Shown piece after piece: positions 1 through 8,162 of a DNA stretch of 64,000 nucleotides (position 1 is the stretch's first letter; the number at the start of each line of letters is the position of its first letter). The position numbers and the translations under genes were made by a program. This DNA is from Gammaproteobacteria bacterium LSUCC0112 (GTDB lineage: Bacteria > Pseudomonadota > Gammaproteobacteria > Pseudomonadales > Pseudohongiellaceae), in contig SPIB01000004.1 in assembly GCA_004535785.1 (NCBI GenBank), positions 1-64,000 on the forward strand, in the 5' to 3' direction. The notes under the pieces are model-generated. The model was not told where the DNA came from. It saw only the letters and a list, made by a program, of their open reading frames with translations, and made no database searches.

Positions 1-16
1 GCAAGCACCCACCTCT

Positions 17-72
17 ATTACTTAATCTCTGTCTTTTAAAGAACATTACTTAATCTCTGTCTTTTAAAGAAC
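17..72 (-). repeat. Perfect 28-bp tandem duplication carrying two boxA-like antitermination elements
   Basis: Positions 17-44 and 45-72 are identical, head to tail. On the minus strand each copy starts with GTTCTTTAAAA, close to the rRNA boxA consensus TGCTCTTTAACA that binds NusB-S10. Two boxA sites in tandem in one leader are unusual. The repeat could also be an assembly artefact, since rRNA operons often break contigs. Confidence 0.8.
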
Positions 73-107
73 TTTTTGCCTCAGCCTTCGTGGCTAAGAG
101 GCCGCGT

Positions 108-135
108 ATTATACGCGTCTGAATCATTCTGGCAA
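108..135 (-). promoter_or_regulatory. rrn promoter P2 (inner)
   Basis: On the minus strand the -35 is TTGCCA (130-135) and the -10 is a perfect TATAAT (108-113), with a 16-bp spacer, the same -35 and spacing as P1. The discriminator ACGCGGCC is again GC-rich. It sits about 35 bp before the first boxA-like element. Confidence 0.8.
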
Positions 136-213
136 GCTGTTTTTTTAAACTTTTATCGACCAATCTCGTTTCCAAAACCGCTCAACAACTATTTAAATCA
201 GCGAACCGATCCA

Positions 214-243
214 GCCCCTTCATGAGCTTCTCATGTCAGGGGC
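214..243 (-). other. Hairpin at the 5' end of the P1 transcript
   Basis: GCCCCT pairs with AGGGGC and, inside it, CATGAG pairs with CTCATG across a 3-nt loop. It lies immediately after the P1 -10 box, so it would form in the first nucleotides of the P1 transcript. It lacks a following U tract, so it is not a simple terminator. It may stabilise the leader or be a remnant of an upstream terminator. Confidence 0.6.
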
Positions 244-247
244 GCGC

Positions 248-275
248 ATTATGCCACAGTATTTTTATCTGGCAA
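248..275 (-). promoter_or_regulatory. rrn promoter P1 (outer)
   Basis: On the minus strand the -35 is TTGCCA (270-275) and the -10 is CATAAT (248-253), with a 16-bp spacer. The -10 is followed by the GC-rich discriminator GCGCGCCCC, which is typical of stringently controlled stable-RNA promoters. AT-rich sequence lies upstream. Confidence 0.75.
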
Positions 276-317
276 GACTTTGTTAGGAAAATTTAAAACA
301 ATACTGTGGAAAAGAAA

Positions 318-947
318 TTATGTGTGATTCCTGTAAGTTTTCAAGAGTCCTGCCACTCTGTAAAGAAGAAGTGCTGACAGAATGCTGCCGTAAATCACCG
401 CATCAAACAAATCCGTTCTAAGAATCCAGATAAGATGGATGATTGAAAGTATGGCCGCCATATACACAAGCCTGTGTAACGCTTTCCATTTTCTACCCAA
501 TCTTCGAACCATTGATTTCGGAGAGGTGATACCTAGCGCAATGAGAATTAAAAATGCGGTAAAACCCACAGTAATGTAGGGTCTCTCAAGGATATCACTA
601 CCGATTTCTGACCAGCGCAACTCAAGTAGAAAAATGACATAAACCAAAAAATGTAATGATGCATAAAACAGGGCGTACAGGCCCAGGCTACGACGCAAAG
701 GTGCCAGAATAGAAAGCCCAAACAACTCTCTTAGCGGCGTGATCGCCAAGCTTGCAAGCAAGAACCTGAGTGACCAACGACCTGAATCAAGCGCCAGAGT
801 CCTGGCAGGATCAGCGCCAAGACTATTTTGAAAAACCCCCATCACTAAAAGTACAAAAGGCAGAAGAGCAACTATAAAAACTATTCTCTTTATCCAATTC
901 CCGTACTGCCCCTTTCGACTCTTTACTCTGGAATCCAAGCTGATCAA
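318..947 (-). CDS. msrQ: MsrQ, heme-binding membrane subunit of methionine sulfoxide reductase
   Basis: MsrQ is the inner-membrane electron donor of the MsrPQ system, which repairs oxidised methionine in periplasmic proteins. The 209-residue protein has about six hydrophobic segments and belongs to the YedZ/ferric-reductase-like fold. His99, His158 and His171 lie in the contexts YASLHF, KALHRL and IIHLIW expected of heme ligands. The family signatures TPLR, LRRSLGL and RPYITVG are present. It lies 12 bp downstream of msrP, so the pair is one operon, as in E. coli and P. aeruginosa. Length is normal. The first ATG is used; no better internal start is apparent. Confidence 0.95.
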   Translation of the reverse strand: MISLDSRVKSRKGQYGNWIKRIVFIVALLPFVLLVMGVFQNSLGADPARTLALDSGRWSLRFLLASLAITPLRELFGLSILAPLRRSLGLYALFYASLHFLVYVIFLLELRWSEIGSDILERPYITVGFTAFLILIALGITSPKSMVRRLGRKWKALHRLVYMAAILSIIHLIWILRTDLFDAVIYGSILSALLLYRVAGLLKTYRNHT

Positions 948-959
948 GCGAAGCCACCT

Positions 960-2003
960 TTAGTAATATCTCGCAAGATCCATTCCTTGGTATAAGTGAC
1001 TCACCTGCTCCGCGTAACCGTTAAACATCAACGTATCCTGTCTGGCAGCACTGAATAATGTTCTGGGCAGTCTGGTCTCCATATCTTGCCTCCATCTTGG
1101 ATGGTGCACCTCAGGATTAACATTGGCATAGAATCCATACTCATTTGCCTGCAGCATATTCCAACTCGTGGCGGGCTCTGTCTCTGTAAAACTGATTTTT
1201 ACAATAGACTTTATACTCTTGAATCCATACTTCCATGGCACGACCAATCGTATGGGAGCACCATTCTGAGGCGGCATGTAATTCCCATAGACTCCCACAG
1301 CAAGGAACGTAAGAGGATGCATCGCTTCATCCATCCTTAAACCTTCTCGATAGGGCCACTCGATTACATTGAAGCGACTTGATTGCGCTGGCATTTGGTC
1401 AGGGTCAACAAGCGTCTCAAACGCAACATACTTGGCCTTGGAGTTAGGGCCGACTCGTGCAATCAGATCGGCCAGCGAAAAACCTATCCAGGGAATCACC
1501 ATTGACCAGCGCTCAACACATCGAAGCCTGTAAATTCGCTCCTCCAATTGGTGGGGTTTCAGGAAATCCTCAAGATGGTAAACACCGGGTTTGTCAACCT
1601 CGCCTGCAATTTCGATCGACCAGGGGTCAACCTTGAATTCCTGAGCTCGACGAGAGGGATCTTCTTTGTCTGTGCCAAACTCATAAAAATTATTAAAACT
1701 CACAACATCGCGATAAGGCGTTAAATCCTCATTTGTGCTGAAAGGACCATTGCGATCGGCAGGCTTGATATTATCGAACTTTTCAGCCCACCAAGGCGCC
1801 GGTGCAGAACGCACCATATCCGATGGTGCCCTGGCTCGCAGGCCATCGCCTTCAGCGGCGCTGGCCATAGAGGGCATAACACCGGGAGCAGCAGCAATCA
1901 AACCAGCTTTTAATGCATCGCCTATAAACTGGCGACGATTACGGTAAACTGACTCAGGTGTAATCTCCGACGATTTGATATCTGAAGGACTTTTTATCAG
2001 CAT
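960..2003 (-). CDS. msrP: MsrP, periplasmic molybdopterin methionine sulfoxide reductase
   Basis: This is the catalytic subunit of MsrPQ. It reduces both diastereomers of protein-bound methionine sulfoxide with a molybdopterin cofactor. The 347-residue precursor begins with a twin-arginine signal: RRQFIG around residues 23-28, then a hydrophobic stretch ending at ASA near residue 49, so it is exported folded by Tat. Cys162 in RLRCVERWSMV matches the molybdenum-ligand cysteine of E. coli YedY. The rest follows the oxidoreductase molybdopterin-binding (sulfite-oxidase-like) domain. It is first of the msrPQ pair and lies 91 bp after pssA. The alternation with pssA and an rRNA operon is the pseudomonad order. 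Confidence 0.95.
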   Translation of the reverse strand: MLIKSPSDIKSSEITPESVYRNRRQFIGDALKAGLIAAAPGVMPSMASAAEGDGLRARAPSDMVRSAPAPWWAEKFDNIKPADRNGPFSTNEDLTPYRDVVSFNNFYEFGTDKEDPSRRAQEFKVDPWSIEIAGEVDKPGVYHLEDFLKPHQLEERIYRLRCVERWSMVIPWIGFSLADLIARVGPNSKAKYVAFETLVDPDQMPAQSSRFNVIEWPYREGLRMDEAMHPLTFLAVGVYGNYMPPQNGAPIRLVVPWKYGFKSIKSIVKISFTETEPATSWNMLQANEYGFYANVNPEVHHPRWRQDMETRLPRTLFSAARQDTLMFNGYAEQVSHLYQGMDLARYY

Positions 2004-2094
2004 GGTATGTCTTTCGCCTCCCTAGGCTCAACTTTTCACTCTTGTTAGCAGAATAGACCTTTACTACACGCTTTTGTATTCCACCTTCGACTCA

Positions 2095-2940
2095 TTACGA
2101 AATTTCTTTGCTTTCAGTTTTTAGTCGTCGCGATAAAAGTTTCCGATAAATCGCTATGGCAGGACCTGAAGAAGCATAGACCACACACATAGTCAGCAAA
2201 ACTTCATGAGGCCTCTGCGCGATAACTACCAGCAGTACTACAGTCATCAGAAAAACAACATAAGGAACTGTACCTTTGAAATGGATTTCCTTAAAACTGT
2301 AATATCGATAATTCGATACCATCAACAGACCTGTAAAGGCCGTCAGCAATGCAGTTGCGATAGCGACAGCAGTTCCTGGCTGAACTTCATATTTTGCAGC
2401 GACCCAGACCATAAAAGTTACTAGACCAGCTGCGACCGGACTTTGCAGACCAACAAAAAACCGTTTATCAACAGTTCCCAACTGCACATTAAACCTTGCA
2501 AGCCGAAGCGCTGCGCACGACATGTAGATAAAGCTTGCTGCCCAGCCAGCGTTACCCAGTGAGGATAATGCCCAGCTAAAGACGATCAATGCGGGGGCCA
2601 CGCCGAACGAAACCATATCGGCAAGACTATCGAATTGCGCCCCAAAAGCGCTTTGCGTGTTGGTCAGACGAGCAACCCGCCCATCAAGTCCATCCATGAC
2701 TGCCGCGATCAAGATAGCCCATCCAGCCGCATTAAAATTTCCATCCATGCCGGCAATAATTGCATAAAAGCCCGCAAACAACGCGCCCAGTGTCAGAAGA
2801 TTGGGTAAAAGGTAAATTCCCTTTCGGCTGATCTTCTTACCGTCCTGTGAAACAAATTCCTCGTGTTCATCGATAGGAAGGATACTGTCATCCAGGTCAT
2901 TTTCCTGGATCGGTTGGCTATCTTGGTTGTTATCCATCAA
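2095..2940 (-). CDS. pssA: Phosphatidylserine synthase (CDP-diacylglycerol--serine O-phosphatidyltransferase)
   Basis: PssA condenses CDP-diacylglycerol with serine, the first step toward phosphatidylethanolamine. This is the membrane-embedded CDP-alcohol phosphatidyltransferase type, not the E. coli phospholipase-D-like type. The family motif DG-x2-AR-x8-G-x3-D-x3-D is complete: D86 G87, A90 R91, G100, D104 and D108. At least seven hydrophobic segments follow an acidic, polar N-terminus of about 35 residues. It starts 31 bp after ilvY ends, so it may be partly co-transcribed with ilvY. The ilvC-pssA-msrP order is that of pseudomonads. Confidence 0.93.
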   Translation of the reverse strand: MMDNNQDSQPIQENDLDDSILPIDEHEEFVSQDGKKISRKGIYLLPNLLTLGALFAGFYAIIAGMDGNFNAAGWAILIAAVMDGLDGRVARLTNTQSAFGAQFDSLADMVSFGVAPALIVFSWALSSLGNAGWAASFIYMSCAALRLARFNVQLGTVDKRFFVGLQSPVAAGLVTFMVWVAAKYEVQPGTAVAIATALLTAFTGLLMVSNYRYYSFKEIHFKGTVPYVVFLMTVVLLVVIAQRPHEVLLTMCVVYASSGPAIAIYRKLLSRRLKTESKEIS

Positions 2941-2971
2941 TTCTCAGTCCTGAGCCATAAAATGACGCTGA

Positions 2972-3913
2972 TTATACACGCGACCCGACATCCTTACAGT
3001 CTGCCTGCTTGTTAACACAACCACCATACTCTGCTACTGACCAAAACGCAGCAATGAGCGGATTTGACAATTTTCGCCTCATCACACACAAGCCAATGAC
3101 AAATGGCTTTAACTCTGACATGACTGGCAGTATTCGAACCTTATCTCGCATGGGGCTATTATCAAGGACTACTTCAGGTACAACGGCAATCCCACAACCA
3201 AGGCTTGCCATACTAACCATGGCTTCGTGGCCGCTTACCTGTGCATAAATGAGAGGTCTAATCTGCTTATTTGAGAACCACTCATCGACTCTGGCTCTGG
3301 TAAGACCACTTTCTGGCATGATAAATGGCAATGTTCTCCAATCTATATCCTCTTCAACTATTACATTTTTAATCATACTCTGAACCGGACTGATACTGAC
3401 TGGCCCGATACAAACAAGTGAAGATTGCGCCAGTGGTAAAAACTCCAGTTTGTCAGACAACTTTGGTGGCAAGGCAGCTATTACCACATCATCCGTTTCA
3501 TCTGATACTCGTTGCAAAGCTTCAGCCGAGTCACCAGTATGCAATTGCAGTTCGATGTTCGGGTGATTAATCCTGAATCTATCCAGCAAATCGTGCAAGA
3601 AACTGTAACTTGCCGTAACTGAGCAAAACAGACTCAGTTTTCCTCGCAGATCTTGCGATTGCTCCTGAATCGAAGTTTTCAAACGCGAGTATTCATCAAG
3701 AGTGTGCAGTGCATAGTCTCGCAAGAGCAATCCAGCATGCGTTAACGCTACGGTTCGGTTGTCCCGTTCAAACACAGCAACATCAAGCTCCTGTTCAAGT
3801 CGCTGAATAGAACGAGTCAGTCCGGATGGGCTTATATGAAGTTCGCGACTGCTCCTGGCAAAATGCAACGAATTGCTCAAATGAAGAAAATACCGCAGAT
3901 CCTTTAGATCCAT
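2972..3913 (-). CDS. ilvY: IlvY, LysR-type activator of ilvC
   Basis: IlvY is a LysR-type regulator that activates ilvC when its inducers acetolactate or acetohydroxybutyrate build up. I place the start at 3913 (MDLKDLRYFLHL), because this matches the E. coli IlvY N-terminus and is preceded by GTAGGGTG; an open frame continues 17 codons further upstream. The 313-residue product has a winged HTH at about residues 1-60 and a periplasmic-binding-like effector domain. SGHEAMVSMASLGCGIAVVPEVVL and DNRTV are close to the enteric protein, though I read this by memory of that sequence. It is divergent from ilvC with 133 bp between them, the classic ilvY-ilvC layout. Confidence 0.92.
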   Translation of the reverse strand: MDLKDLRYFLHLSNSLHFARSSRELHISPSGLTRSIQRLEQELDVAVFERDNRTVALTHAGLLLRDYALHTLDEYSRLKTSIQEQSQDLRGKLSLFCSVTASYSFLHDLLDRFRINHPNIELQLHTGDSAEALQRVSDETDDVVIAALPPKLSDKLEFLPLAQSSLVCIGPVSISPVQSMIKNVIVEEDIDWRTLPFIMPESGLTRARVDEWFSNKQIRPLIYAQVSGHEAMVSMASLGCGIAVVPEVVLDNSPMRDKVRILPVMSELKPFVIGLCVMRRKLSNPLIAAFWSVAEYGGCVNKQADCKDVGSRV

Positions 3914-3967
3914 AAAGCACCCTACAAAGGCTAACCAAGACTGACGTTTTAAATACCGAAACAATGA

Positions 3968-4012
3968 GTTGCAAATATATCATTTTACGCAACCACTCTG
4001 TACGTCTATTAT
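3968..4012 (+). promoter_or_regulatory. ilvC promoter overlapping a candidate IlvY operator
   Basis: The ilvY-ilvC gap contains -35 TTTACG (3984-3989) and -10 TATTAT (4007-4012), with a 17-bp spacer. The weak -35 suits an activated promoter. An inverted repeat GTTGC (3968-3972) / GCAAC (3989-3993) of 26 bp total overlaps the -35 and is a reasonable LysR-type operator. It sits about 35-80 bp before the ilvC start. The operator assignment is inferred from position and symmetry. Confidence 0.6.
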
Positions 4013-4046
4013 AGTCACCTGAATTTCACCCAGACAGGACACAATA

Positions 4047-5516
4047 ATGAACTACTTCAATACATTACCTTTGCGTCTGCAGCTCCAGCAGCTTGGTAAG
4101 TGCCGTTTTATGGATCGCTCCGAGTTTGCAGATGGTGTCAACTGCCTGCTTGGCAAAAAAATCGTCATTGTTGGTTGTGGCGCGCAAGGGCTGAACCAAG
4201 GATTGAACATGCGCGATAGCGGACTGGATATCAGTTACACACTGCGCAAAGAAGCCATTGCGGAGAAACGTCAGTCTTGGAAGAATGCCTCTGAAAATGG
4301 TTTTGTTGTTGGGACTTATGAGGAATTGATACCAGCAGCAGATCTGGTATTGAACTTGACCCCTGACAAACAACATACCTCTGTTATCAATCAGGTAATG
4401 CCATTGATGAAAGAGGATGCTTGCCTGGCCTATTCACACGGCTTCAACATTGTTGAAGAAGGTATGCAGATTCGAAAAGATCTGACAGTCATCATGGTTG
4501 CACCAAAGTGCCCCGGTTCAGAAGTTCGCGAAGAGTATAAACGCGGATTTGGAGTTCCCACCCTGATCGCTGTTCACCCTGAAAACGACCCGCGTGGCGA
4601 TGGCCTGCAACTGGCAAAAGCCTATGCTGCAGCAACCGGCGGCCATCGCGCAGGCGTGCTGGAATCATCCTTTATTGCTGAGGTGAAATCAGACTTGATG
4701 GGAGAACAGACCATTCTTTGCGGCATGCTGCAAGCTGGTTCAATCCTTTGCTATAACCGCATGATTGAAAGAGGTATTGATGCAGGTTATGCATCCAAAC
4801 TGATTCAGCATGGTTGGGAAGTTGTATCTGAAGGTCTGAAGCATGGCGGCATCACCAACATGATGGATCGTCTGTCCAATCCAGCAAAACTGGTTGCCAA
4901 TTCACTGGCGCAAGAGCTGAAAACAATCATGGCACCTTTGTTCCAGAAACACATGGATGACATCATCAGCGGCGAGTTCTCCCGCGGCATGATGGAAGAC
5001 TGGGCAAATGACGACAAGAAGCTTCTGACCTGGCGCGAGGAAACTGCTGAAACTGCATTTGAAAAATCCACTGCCGGCAGCATGAAAATTTCAGAACAGG
5101 AATACTACGACAACGGCATACTGATCGCAGCAATGCTTAAAGCTGGAGTAGAGCTGGCATTCGAAACAATGACGGCAGCCGGCATTATTGAGGAGTCAGC
5201 TTATTACGAGTCACTTCACGAAACACCACTTATCGCCAACCTAATTGGTCGCAAAAAGCTCTACGAGATGAATAAAGTCATTTCCGACACTGCAGAGTAT
5301 GGATGCTATCTGTTCTCTCACGCGGCGGTGCCGCTGCTGAAAGACTTCATGGAAAAAGTCGACACCGATGTGATTGGGAAAGGCCTGAGTCTGAAAGACA
5401 ACAATGTTGACAACGCCGAGTTGATCGCAGTTAACCAGTCAATCCGCAATCATCCTATTGAGATTGTGGGACTCAAACTGCGCTCGTATATGACAGCGAT
5501 GAAAAAAGCAATCTGA
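4047..5516 (+). CDS. ilvC: Ketol-acid reductoisomerase, class II (long form)
   Basis: IlvC converts acetolactate or acetohydroxybutyrate to the dihydroxy acid, using NADPH and Mg2+, in valine, isoleucine and leucine synthesis. At 489 residues it is the long class II enzyme found in enterics and plants; pseudomonads normally have a class I enzyme of about 338 residues. The Rossmann motif GCGAQG is at residues 43-48. Long identical stretches with the E. coli protein as I remember it include [38 protein letters not shown] and [11 protein letters not shown]. Its start is preceded by GACAGGACAC. It sits in opposite orientation to ilvIH and is paired with ilvY. Confidence 0.96.
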   Translation: MNYFNTLPLRLQLQQLGKCRFMDRSEFADGVNCLLGKKIVIVGCGAQGLNQGLNMRDSGLDISYTLRKEAIAEKRQSWKNASENGFVVGTYEELIPAADLVLNLTPDKQHTSVINQVMPLMKEDACLAYSHGFNIVEEGMQIRKDLTVIMVAPKCPGSEVREEYKRGFGVPTLIAVHPENDPRGDGLQLAKAYAAATGGHRAGVLESSFIAEVKSDLMGEQTILCGMLQAGSILCYNRMIERGIDAGYASKLIQHGWEVVSEGLKHGGITNMMDRLSNPAKLVANSLAQELKTIMAPLFQKHMDDIISGEFSRGMMEDWANDDKKLLTWREETAETAFEKSTAGSMKISEQEYYDNGILIAAMLKAGVELAFETMTAAGIIEESAYYESLHETPLIANLIGRKKLYEMNKVISDTAEYGCYLFSHAAVPLLKDFMEKVDTDVIGKGLSLKDNNVDNAELIAVNQSIRNHPIEIVGLKLRSYMTAMKKAI

Positions 5517-5526
5517 CACAAACTGA

Positions 5527-5556
5527 CGGCAGCAGCGTTTAAAACCGCCGCTGCCG
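5527..5556. terminator. Bidirectional terminator between ilvC and ilvH
   Basis: A hairpin with arms CGGCAGC (5527-5533) and GCTGCCG (5550-5556) fills most of the 50-bp gap between the converging stop codons of ilvC and ilvH. U tracts are weak on both sides, so it may only partly terminate. Confidence 0.6.
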
Positions 5557-5566
5557 ACAATTTATC

Positions 5567-6058
5567 CTACAAGCTTAAAACCTTGTCACCGCGAGAAATG
5601 CCAGTCACACCTGTACGAGCGACTTCCAGCACTGAGGAATTGCCAATAGCATCAAGGAAACTGTCCAGTTTATCCGACGCTCCTGTTAACTGAATGCTGT
5701 AAACCGTGCTGGTTACATCAACAATCTGCCCCCGGAATATATCCGTTGTACGCTTAATCTCTGCGCGCTGCGCACCAGTCGCTTTTACTTTTACCAGCAT
5801 CAACTCGCGCTCAATGTGCGAGCCCTCGGTCAAGTCAACCAGCTTTACCACGTCGATCAACTTGTTGAGGTGCTTGGTAATTTGCTCAATCTTACGATCG
5901 TCTCCAATCGTGGTAATGGTCAATCGCGATAACGTTCTGTCCTCGGTAGGCGCAACGGTCAATGACTCAATATTATAGTTGCGTTGCGAGAATAGTCCTA
6001 CTACGCGGGACAATGCACCGGGTTCATTTTCCAGCAAGAGGGAAATTATATGCCGCAT
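5567..6058 (-). CDS. ilvH: Acetolactate synthase regulatory (small) subunit
   Basis: This 163-residue protein is the valine-sensing small subunit that activates acetolactate synthase. It has an N-terminal ACT domain at about residues 2-75 (HIISLLLENEPGALSRVVGLF is its usual opening) followed by a second ACT-like domain. The length equals that of the E. coli protein. Its ATG lies one base after the ilvI stop codon, so translation is almost certainly coupled and the two subunits are made together. It is the last gene of the ilvIH operon; ilvC faces it. Confidence 0.95.
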   Translation of the reverse strand: MRHIISLLLENEPGALSRVVGLFSQRNYNIESLTVAPTEDRTLSRLTITTIGDDRKIEQITKHLNKLIDVVKLVDLTEGSHIERELMLVKVKATGAQRAEIKRTTDIFRGQIVDVTSTVYSIQLTGASDKLDSFLDAIGNSSVLEVARTGVTGISRGDKVLSL

Positions 6059-6059
6059 G

Positions 6060-7784
6060 TTATGTGCGCTCCGTTTTACTCAGATACATATCCTTCATCG
6101 ATCCACCTTTGATGGCCATCGGGTAAACATGCTCCGAAGGATCAACAGAAACATCAACAAATACCAGACGGTTTTTTAGTGCAAACGCCTCTTCCATTTT
6201 TTGATCGAGTTCTGAAAGTTTAGTGATTCGAATTCCGACGTGACCATAAGCCTCAACCAGCTTCACAAAATCCGGCAGTGATTCCGCATAAGTACTGTGT
6301 GAATAACGACCTCCGTACTGCATGTCCTGCCACTGCCTGACCATTCCAAGTGACTGGTTATTCAGACATACAATTTTTACCGGTAAGCCATACTGCAGAC
6401 AGGTTGCCAACTCCTGAATACACATCTGAATACTGCCTTCACCCGTGATACAAACAGAAATCGCATCAGGAAAAGCAAGCTGAACGCCGAATGCAGCAGG
6501 AAAACCAAAACCCATCGTGCCAAGTCCACCAGAATTGATCCAACGGCGCGGCTTGTTGAAATGATAATACTGCGCTGCAAACATCTGGTGCTGCCCAACG
6601 TCAGATGACACGTACGCCTCACCTTTGGTTGCTTTGTAAACAGCCTGCACAACCTGCTGCGGCTTGATTACATCATTGTCGGCAGAGACGACTTTCAAAC
6701 AATCTTTGGCTCGCCAACCCTCGATCTGCTGCCACCACATATCGATAGACTTTTTATCAACTTGTGTCTCTGATTGCTTGATCAATTCCAACATTTCTTC
6801 AAGGACGCTGGTCACCGATCCCACAATGGGCACATCAGCAGCAACCGTTTTTGAGATGGATGCAGGATCGATATCGACATGAAGAATTTTGGCGCCCGGA
6901 CAGAACTTGGAAACGGCATTGGTGACCCGGTCATCAAACCTCACACCGATACCCAACACAACATCGCTAAAGTGCATTGCCATGTTGGCTTCGTAGGTGC
7001 CATGCATGCCCAACATACCCAGGAATTGTGTATCCGGCGCAGGAAAAGCACCAAGCCCCATCAATGTGTTGGTAACCGGATAACCCAACATACGCGCCAA
7101 CTGCGTCAGCAATTCAGAGGCATTGCCCTGAATAACACCGCCCCCAGCATAAATGACAGGTCGCTTGGCTGATAACAATATCTCAACCGCTTTTTTGATC
7201 TGACCCGTATGGCCCTTGGCTGGCACCGAATATGAGCGCATCTTTACTGTTTCGGGGTAGCGATACTCAAATTTACGTGCAGGGTCAGTCACGTCCTTTG
7301 GCACGTCAATAACCACCGGACCGGGACGCCCGGTGGTTGCAATGTAAAATGCTTTTTTGACAATGACAGGAATGTCTTCGGCGTTTTGCACCATAAAACT
7401 GTGTTTCACAATCGGTCGGGAAATCCCCACCATATCGGTTTCCTGAAATGCATCAGATCCAATCAGCGAGCTATCCACCTGACCGGAAATCACCACCATG
7501 GGAATTGAATCCATAAATGCAGTTGCAATACCCGTAATGGCGTTGGTTGCACCCGGACCGGATGTCACCAGCACCACACCGGGTTTACCGGTGGCTCTGG
7601 CATATCCGTCGGCGGCGTGAGTTGCAGCCTGCTCGTGACGTACCAGAATGTGTTCCACCTTGTCCTGGTTAAATATCGCATCGTAAATATGCAGCGCAGC
7701 GCCGCCCGGATACCCGAACAGCAGCTCAACGCCCTCGTCGTGCAAAGCACGAATCAGCATTTCACCACCAGAAAGCAATTCCAC
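6060..7784 (-). CDS. ilvI: Acetolactate synthase catalytic (large) subunit
   Basis: This ThDP enzyme makes acetolactate from two pyruvates, or acetohydroxybutyrate from pyruvate and 2-ketobutyrate. The 574-residue product has the usual three domains: an N-terminal pyrimidine-binding domain with catalytic Glu51 in RHEQAATH, a central FAD-binding domain, and a C-terminal ThDP-binding domain with GEGSIQM. The GEG instead of GDG also occurs in the Pseudomonas enzyme as I recall it, so it is not a defect. The start is GTG at 7782-7784, which gives MELLSGGEM and is preceded by ACGAGG. Upstream lies a 418-bp leader with unusual structure. Confidence 0.95.
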   Translation of the reverse strand: MELLSGGEMLIRALHDEGVELLFGYPGGAALHIYDAIFNQDKVEHILVRHEQAATHAADGYARATGKPGVVLVTSGPGATNAITGIATAFMDSIPMVVISGQVDSSLIGSDAFQETDMVGISRPIVKHSFMVQNAEDIPVIVKKAFYIATTGRPGPVVIDVPKDVTDPARKFEYRYPETVKMRSYSVPAKGHTGQIKKAVEILLSAKRPVIYAGGGVIQGNASELLTQLARMLGYPVTNTLMGLGAFPAPDTQFLGMLGMHGTYEANMAMHFSDVVLGIGVRFDDRVTNAVSKFCPGAKILHVDIDPASISKTVAADVPIVGSVTSVLEEMLELIKQSETQVDKKSIDMWWQQIEGWRAKDCLKVVSADNDVIKPQQVVQAVYKATKGEAYVSSDVGQHQMFAAQYYHFNKPRRWINSGGLGTMGFGFPAAFGVQLAFPDAISVCITGEGSIQMCIQELATCLQYGLPVKIVCLNNQSLGMVRQWQDMQYGGRYSHSTYAESLPDFVKLVEAYGHVGIRITKLSELDQKMEEAFALKNRLVFVDVSVDPSEHVYPMAIKGGSMKDMYLSKTERT

Positions 7785-7808
7785 AGTCTAAGCCTCGTAA
7801 AAAGTCAA

Positions 7809-7822
7809 ATGCCATATGGCAT
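7809..7822. repeat. 14-bp perfect palindrome before ilvI
   Basis: ATGCCATATGGCAT is a perfect palindrome 25 bp upstream of the ilvI GTG start, between the larger palindrome at 7829 and the ribosome-binding site. It could be a second operator half or a small RNA hairpin in the ilvI 5'-UTR. Confidence 0.55.
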
Positions 7823-7828
7823 CGATGA

Positions 7829-7850
7829 GACACCGTTAATTAACGGTGTC
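7829..7850. promoter_or_regulatory. 22-bp perfect palindrome, candidate operator or 5'-end hairpin
   Basis: The arms GACACCGTTAA and TTAACGGTGTC are perfectly complementary with no spacer. It lies 8 bp downstream of the candidate ilvI -10, so it would either be an operator over the transcription start or the very 5' hairpin of the mRNA. It lacks a U tract and is too far from clpB to be its usual terminator. Confidence 0.6.
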
Positions 7851-7857
7851 TTCGCAG

Positions 7858-7886
7858 ATTAAGTTTACCTTCAGATCAATCGTCAA
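7858..7886 (-). promoter_or_regulatory. Candidate ilvI promoter
   Basis: On the minus strand -35 TTGACG (7881-7886) and -10 CTTAAT (7858-7863) are 17 bp apart. The -10 matches only four of six consensus bases. If used, transcription starts in or beside the 22-bp palindrome. A start further upstream, reading through the structured region, is an alternative. Confidence 0.4.
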
Positions 7887-7893
7887 GAATATC

Positions 7894-8162
7894 GGAGCTG
7901 CAAGACAGCTCCTTAACACAAACCGGACATCCATGGATTCAATTGCAGCGGACAGACTCCGTGAAACATAAATCCTTCGAAAAATCCTGGCTTATGCCGG
8001 TTCCTTACGCGGTAACGTGTTGGAACCTTAGGTGAAGTTGTCTGGCACCTAAGCAATAGCCCCGGGCGGACACTTTCTGCCGCGTCCCGGCTAATGCAGA
8101 TTGGGGGAGGGGGTTACCTTCTCAGTCTGCGTCTTACTGAATCTGACCAAACCAGCCAGACT
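7894..8162 (-). ncRNA. Candidate structured cis-regulatory leader RNA upstream of ilvI
   Basis: The 418 bp between clpB and ilvI hold a series of stems. In plus coordinates they are: 7894-7912 (GGAGCTG/CAGCTCC), 7999-8027 (GGTTCC/GGAACC with inner TTAC/GTAA), 8027-8053 (CTTAGGTG/CACCTAAG, 8 bp), 8057-8093 (TAGCC/GGCTA with inner GGG/CCC), 8096-8130 (GCAGA/TCTGC around a G-rich run) and 8138-8162. The order is compact, with almost no unpaired DNA between 7999 and 8130. The orientation toward ilvI suggests an attenuator or riboswitch-like leader. A motif called ilvB-OMG has been reported upstream of acetolactate synthase genes in oligotrophic marine gammaproteobacteria; I cannot compare consensus sequences here. 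Confidence 0.5.
7980..8000 (-). terminator. Weak intrinsic terminator inside the ilvI leader (possible attenuator)
   Basis: On the minus strand CCGGC-ATAA-GCCAGG forms a short bulged hairpin followed by ATTTTT. Its 5' CC is shared with the GGAACC arm of the neighbouring stem at 7999-8027, so the two structures exclude each other, as in an attenuation switch. The stem is short, so termination may be inefficient. Confidence 0.4.

Larger units (their letters stand above)
1..300 (-). promoter_or_regulatory. rRNA operon promoter and leader region (16S gene lies off the left edge)
   Basis: This 317-bp stretch before msrQ has no gene. Read on the minus strand it has two tandem sigma-70 promoters, an RNA hairpin between them, two boxA-like elements (GTTCTTTAAAA) and, next to the edge, GGTGGGTGCTTGC, which resembles the sequence before 16S rRNA in pseudomonads. 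The DNA just upstream of the outer promoter (about 276-316) is AT-rich like an UP element. In P. aeruginosa the ilv-pssA-msrPQ block also ends at an rRNA operon, which fits. The 16S gene itself is not in the window, so the assignment rests on leader features and synteny. Confidence 0.8.

Noticed and set aside
6377-7172. Antisense open frames within ilvI
   Set aside because: Same reasoning: no ribosome site or domain, and complete overlap with ilvI.
6060-7784. IlvI judged inactive because GEG replaces GDG in the ThDP motif
   Set aside because: As I recall, the Pseudomonas IlvI has the same GEGS sequence, and all other catalytic features are intact.
7999-8130. 6S RNA, tmRNA, RNase P RNA or 4.5S RNA in the clpB-ilvI gap
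   Set aside because: None of the conserved sequence elements I know for these RNAs is present on either strand.
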